Assembly: GCA_903836515.1 (NCBI GenBank)
Contig: CAILQW010000009.1
Location: 1-32,005 of the forward strand
DNA: 32,005 nucleotides
Source: Candidatus Omnitrophota bacterium
Lineage (GTDB): Bacteria; Omnitrophota; Gorgyraeia; Zapsychrales; Fredricksoniimonadaceae
Direction: 5' to 3'
A model generated the notes under the pieces. It was given only the letters and a program-made list of their open reading frames with translations, was not told the DNA's origin and did no database searches. The position numbers and the translations under genes are program-made. This document shows, piece after piece, positions 31,920-32,005 of this stretch (its first letter is position 1; every line of letters begins with the position of its first letter).

Positions 31920-32005
31920 TTAGTTAGCTGCTGTCAATTCTTGAATCTCAACCGTGGTCTTTTTCCCGATCCTCGCTGCAACAATCTCTGACAATTTATA
32001 CCGTA
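31920..32005 (-). CDS. C-terminal end of an upstream gene cut by the window edge
   Basis: The minus strand is open from the window edge to a TAA at 31920-31922, encoding 27 residues: RYKLSEIVAARIGKKTTVEI then QELTAAN. The composition is that of a normal folded protein and the stop lies 5 bases before the next GTG start, so it is probably the preceding gene of the same operon. Too little is present to identify it. Confidence 0.5.
   Translation of the reverse strand, partial: RYKLSEIVAARIGKKTTVEIQELTAAN

Overview
The window is about 32 kb of a bacterial chromosome, with moderately high GC over most of its length and an AT-richer right end (from about 30.6 kb). Apart from a transposase fragment at the left edge, every gene I can support lies on the minus strand, so transcription runs right to left. 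Gene content (class I ribonucleotide reductase, RecR, DnaX, Tex, ValS, an aspartate-to-threonine cluster, a stand-alone CoaB, YfhO-type membrane protein, PilZ) indicates a Gram-negative-like free-living bacterium. An uncultured PVC/Omnitrophota- or deltaproteobacteria-like lineage would fit, but that is an inference without a database search.

Left edge (1-420): the right end of an ISL3-family insertion sequence has cut an HNH endonuclease gene; the remnant also carries a one-base frameshift. A palindromic repeat separates this from nrdB. Housekeeping block (424-11757): nrdA-nrdB with a promoter overlapped by a NrdR-box-like palindrome, dnaX-recR (4-base overlap), tex, a small exported protein and valS.

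Amino-acid block (11769-19148): in transcription order pilZ, hom, thrC, coaB, an ApgM-family proposed homoserine kinase, lysC and cimA, followed by valS. Almost all junctions are 1-11 bases, so this looks like one long transcript. It covers aspartate kinase, homoserine dehydrogenase, a likely homoserine kinase and threonine synthase (threonine), plus citramalate synthase (isoleucine precursor). Aspartate-semialdehyde dehydrogenase is not in the window.

Envelope block (19176-24990): tRNA-Gly, then four genes all joined by ATGA overlaps (GT2 glycosyltransferase, gpsA, YfhO-like membrane protein, TPR protein), then tRNA-Pro. Upstream lies a VIT1/CCC1-type transporter.

Accessory block (25230-32005): a compact six-gene operon encodes an AAA+ ATPase, a 65-residue protein, a 96-residue His-rich protein, a DnaB-core-like protein that has lost its Walker A lysine, a MORN_2/DUF6745-like protein and a TPR protein. 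I recognise no described system in this combination and it is the best candidate for something new. Just upstream a 67-residue protein sits in a 339-bp unit bounded by two 53-bp related terminator-promoter modules, so it and the AAA+ operon appear to share promoter architecture. Further upstream are AT-rich hypothetical genes, one GIY-YIG-like. Palindromic GGGGACTGTCCCC-type repeats are scattered through this block, one inside the 3' end of a reading frame.
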